Shown in pieces: positions 61,115-64,000 of a stretch of 64,000 nt of DNA; the first letter of the stretch is position 1, and each line of letters opens with the position of its first letter. Below the pieces are notes generated by a model that saw only the letters and a program-made list of their open reading frames with translations, did no database searches and was not told the origin of the DNA. Origin of the DNA: Hydractinia symbiolongicarpus (taxonomy: Eukaryota; Cnidaria; Hydrozoa; Anthoathecata; Hydractiniidae). The stretch is taken from positions 41,995,201 through 42,059,200 of the forward strand of contig NC_079875.1 of assembly GCF_029227915.1 (NCBI RefSeq). Direction: 5' to 3'. Made by a program: the position numbers and the translations under genes.

Positions 61115-64000
61115 GGAAATGAGTTTACTCCCTGGGTACTTTCTTTGTATACTTTTGACTATACGGGCCGAGTCCGGGATTTACGGGAAATCGCGGGTTT
61201 TCCTTTGCCGGCGATTAAACTTCTTTTATTCAGCGTCTCATCAAAAATGAAAACATTTTTGAAAACTACAAGTCTCATTCGTTCTAGTGGTGCAGAAATA
61301 ATTTGAAAAATCGTTCGGGAAATCAGTTTACTCCCTGGGTACTTTCTTTAGATACATTCAAATATACGGGCCAAGCCTGGGATTTACGGGAAAACGCGGG
61401 TTTTCGTTTGCCGGCGATTAAACTTCTTTTATTCAGCGTCTCATCAGAAATGGAAACACTTTTAAAAACTACAAGTCTCATGCGTTTTAGTGGTGTAAAA
61501 ATAATTTAAAAAATCGTTCTGGAAATGAGTTTACTCACAGGGTACTTTCTTTGTATACATTCGACTATACGGGCCAAGCCCGGGATTTACGGGAAACAGC
61601 GGGTTTTCGTTTGCCGGCGATTAAACCTCTTTCATTAAGCGTCTCATCAAAAATGAAAACATTTTTGAAACCTACAAGTCTCATGCGTTTTAGTGGTGAG
61701 AAAATAATTTAAAAAATCGTTCGGGAAATGAGTTACTCCCTGGGTACTTTCTTTGTATACATTCGACTATATGGGCCAAGCCCGGGATTTACGGGAAATC
61801 GCGGGTTTTCGTTTCCCGGCGATTAAACCTCTTTCATTAAGCGCCTCATCAAAAATGAAAACATTTTTGAAAACTACCAGTCTCATGCGTTTTAGTGGTG
61901 AAAAAATAATTTAAAAAATCGTTGTGGAAATGAGTTTACTCCCTGGGTACTTTCTTTGTATACTTTTGACTATACGGGCCGAGTCCGGGATTTACGGGAT
62001 ATCGCGGGTTTTCGTTTGCCGGCGATTAAACCTCTTTCATTAAGCGTCTCATCAAAAATGAAAACAATTCTGAAACCTACAAGTCTCATGCGTTTTAGTG
62101 GTGAAAAAATAATTTAAAAAATCGTTCGGGTAATGAGTTACTCCCTGGGTACTTTCTTTGTATACATTTGACTATACGGGCCAAGCCCGGGATTTACTTG
62201 AAATCGCGGGTTTTCGTTTGCCGACGATTAAACCTCTTTCATTAAGCGTCTCATCAAAAATGAAAACATTTTTGAAAACTACAAGTCTCATGCGTTTTAG
62301 TGGTGAAAAGATAATTTAAACAATCGTTCTGGAAATGAGTTTACTCACAGGGTACTTTCTTTGTATACATTCGACTATGCGGGCCAAGCCCGGGATTTAC
62401 GGGAAATTGTGGGTTTTCGTTTGCCGGCGATAAAACTTCTTTTATTCAGCGTCTCATCAAAAATGAAAACATTTTTGAAAACTACAAGTCTCATGCGTTT
62501 TAGTGGTGAAAAAATAGTTTAAAAAATCGTTCGGGGAATGAGTTTACTCCCTGGGTACTTTCTTTAGATACATTCAACTATACGGGCCAAGCCCGGGATT
62601 TACGGGAAATCGCGGGTTTTCGTTTGCCGGCGATTAAATTTCTTTTATTCAGCGTCTCATCAGAAATGGAAACACTTTTAAAAACTACAAGTTTCATGCG
62701 TTTTAGTGGTGAAAAAATAATTTAAAAAATCGTTCTGGAAATGAGTTTACTCACAGGGTACTTTCTTTGTATACATTCGACTATACGGGCCAAGCCCGGG
62801 ATTTACGGGAAACAGCGGGTTTTCGTTTGCCGGCGATTAAACCTCTTTCATTAAGCGTCTCATCAAAAATGAAAACATTTTTGAAACCTACAAGTCTCAT
62901 GCGTTTTAGTGGTGAAAAAATAATTTAAAAAATCGTTCGGGAAATGAGTTACTCCCTGGGTACTTTCTTTGTATACATTCGACTATATGGGCCAAGCCAG
63001 GGATTTACGGGAAATCGCGGGTTTCCGTTTGCCGGCGATTAAACCTCTTTCATTAAGCGCCTCATCAAAAATGAAAAAATTTTTGAAAACTACAAGTCTC
63101 ATGCGTTTTAGTGGTGAAAAAATAATTTAAAAAATCGTTCTGGAAATGAGTTTACTCCCTGGGTACTTTCTTTGTATACTTTTGACTATACGGGCCGAGT
63201 CCGGGATTTACGGGATATCGCGGGTTTTCGTTTGCCGGCGATTAAACTTCTTTTATTCAGCGTCTCATCAAAAATGAAAACATTTTTGAAAACTACAAGT
63301 CTCACTCGTTCTAGTGGTGAAAAAATAATTTAAAAAATCGTTCGAGAAATGAGTTTACTCCCTGGGTACTTTCTTTAGATACATTCAACTATACGGGCCA
63401 AGCCCGGGATTTACGGGAAATCGCGGGTTTTCGTTTGCCGGCGATTAAACTTCTTTTAATCAGCGTCTCATCAGAAATGGAAACACTTTTAAAAACTACA
63501 AGTCTCATGCGTTTTAGTGGTGAAAAAATAATTTAAAAAATTGTTCTGGAAATGAGTTTACTCACAGGGTACTTTCTTTGTATACATTCGACTATACGGG
63601 CCAAGCCCGGGATTTACGGGAAACAGCGGGTTTTCGTTTGCCAGCGATTAAACTTCTTTTATTTAGCGTCCCATCAAAAATGAAAACATTTTTGAAAACT
63701 ACAAGTCTCATGCGTTTTAGTGGTGAAAAAATAATTTAAAAAATCGTTCGGGAAATGAGTTACTTCCTGGGTACTTTCTTTGTATACATTTGACTATATG
63801 GGCCAAGCCCGGGATTTACGGGAAATCGCGGGTTTTCGTTTGCCGGCGATTAAACCTCTTTTATTAAGCGCCTCATCAAAAATGAAAACATTTTTGAAAA
63901 CTACAAGTCTCATGCGTTTTAGTGGTGAAAAAATAATTTAAAAAATCGTTCTGGAAATGAGTTTACTCCCTGGGTACTTTCTTTGTATACTTTTGACTAT
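61115..64000 (-). repeat. Distal inverted array
   Basis: Inverted monomers continue to the end of the window. Part of this stretch (about 62.6-63.3 kb, with GGTTTCCG and TCACTCGTTCTAG) repeats 60.2-60.9 kb at about 2,432 bases, or twelve monomers. No end of the array, gene or insertion is reached. Confidence 0.8.

Larger units (their letters stand above)
55253..64000 (-). repeat. Inverted arm of the same satellite array
   Basis: From 55,253 every landmark appears as its reverse complement (GACTATAC, TTTGCCGGCGATTAAAC, GTTTTAGTGGTGAAA), at the same 202-203-base spacing, up to the window end. The monomers belong to the same family, and both the common classes and the CTAGAACGAATG class occur (for example near 56,628, 59,250 and 61,275). 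Several monomers share a linked pair of one-base deletions (GCCCGGATTT and TTTGCGGCG, for example near 57,127 and 57,769) that I did not notice in the forward arm. This suggests the two arms have diverged since the inversion. Confidence 0.97.

Noticed and set aside
1-64000. CRISPR array
   Set aside because: The repeats are contiguous 203-bp units with no unique spacers and no cas genes.
1-64000. rDNA intergenic-spacer subrepeats or telomeric sequence
   Set aside because: No rRNA gene flank and no short telomere-type motif is seen; the array is far longer than usual spacer subrepeat blocks.

Overview
The whole 64-kb window is one uninterrupted eukaryotic-type satellite DNA array. I find no protein-coding gene, tRNA, rRNA, transposon insertion or CRISPR array. 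The monomer is about 203 bp (202-203 in most copies, so roughly 315 copies), and the array runs off both ends of the window. A hand count of one consensus monomer gives about 38% G+C. The monomer has an AT-only block at monomer positions 57-75, a 9-bp inverted repeat at 106-127 and a GC-rich, CpG-rich third at about 150-203. Monomer position 1 is taken as the G of GTATAG. CpG is not depleted (13 per consensus monomer against about 7 expected), which argues against heavy germline methylation and fits, weakly, an invertebrate such as an insect. I cannot name the species.

Layout. From 1 to 55,252 all monomers read in one direction; from 55,253 to 64,000 all read in the opposite direction, joined abruptly out of phase. 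Within the forward arm: 1-9.86 kb is an A/B dimer-based array with a 1,617-bp octamer duplication and a 608-bp trimer duplication. A block of about 7 kb (9.86-17.01 kb) recurs as a longer copy (17.33-27.43 kb) that has its own nested duplications of 934 and 1,419 bp. 26.5-31 kb holds a duplicated segment at 2,148-bp spacing. 31.2-35.2 kb is mixed. 35.2-43.5 kb carries an indel-marked 208-bp monomer and higher-order units of 1,215-1,421 bp. 43.5-55.25 kb is rich in a divergent subfamily (C type, CTAGAACGAATG) and ends in a 1,619-bp octamer duplication. The inverted arm has its own 1,619-bp octamer duplication and a repeat at 1,818-1,820 bp spacing.

The layers fit repeated unequal exchange or gene conversion acting on multi-monomer units, as known for centromeric and pericentromeric higher-order repeats. 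Short open frames of 61-102 codons occur in most monomers on both strands. They are by-products of the repeat: 203 is not a multiple of 3, so no frame continues through the array, and the same peptides switch strand at the inversion. Functional statements (centromere, hairpin, factor binding) are inference. Block boundaries come from reading by eye and are good to tens of bases, or about one monomer for larger blocks.
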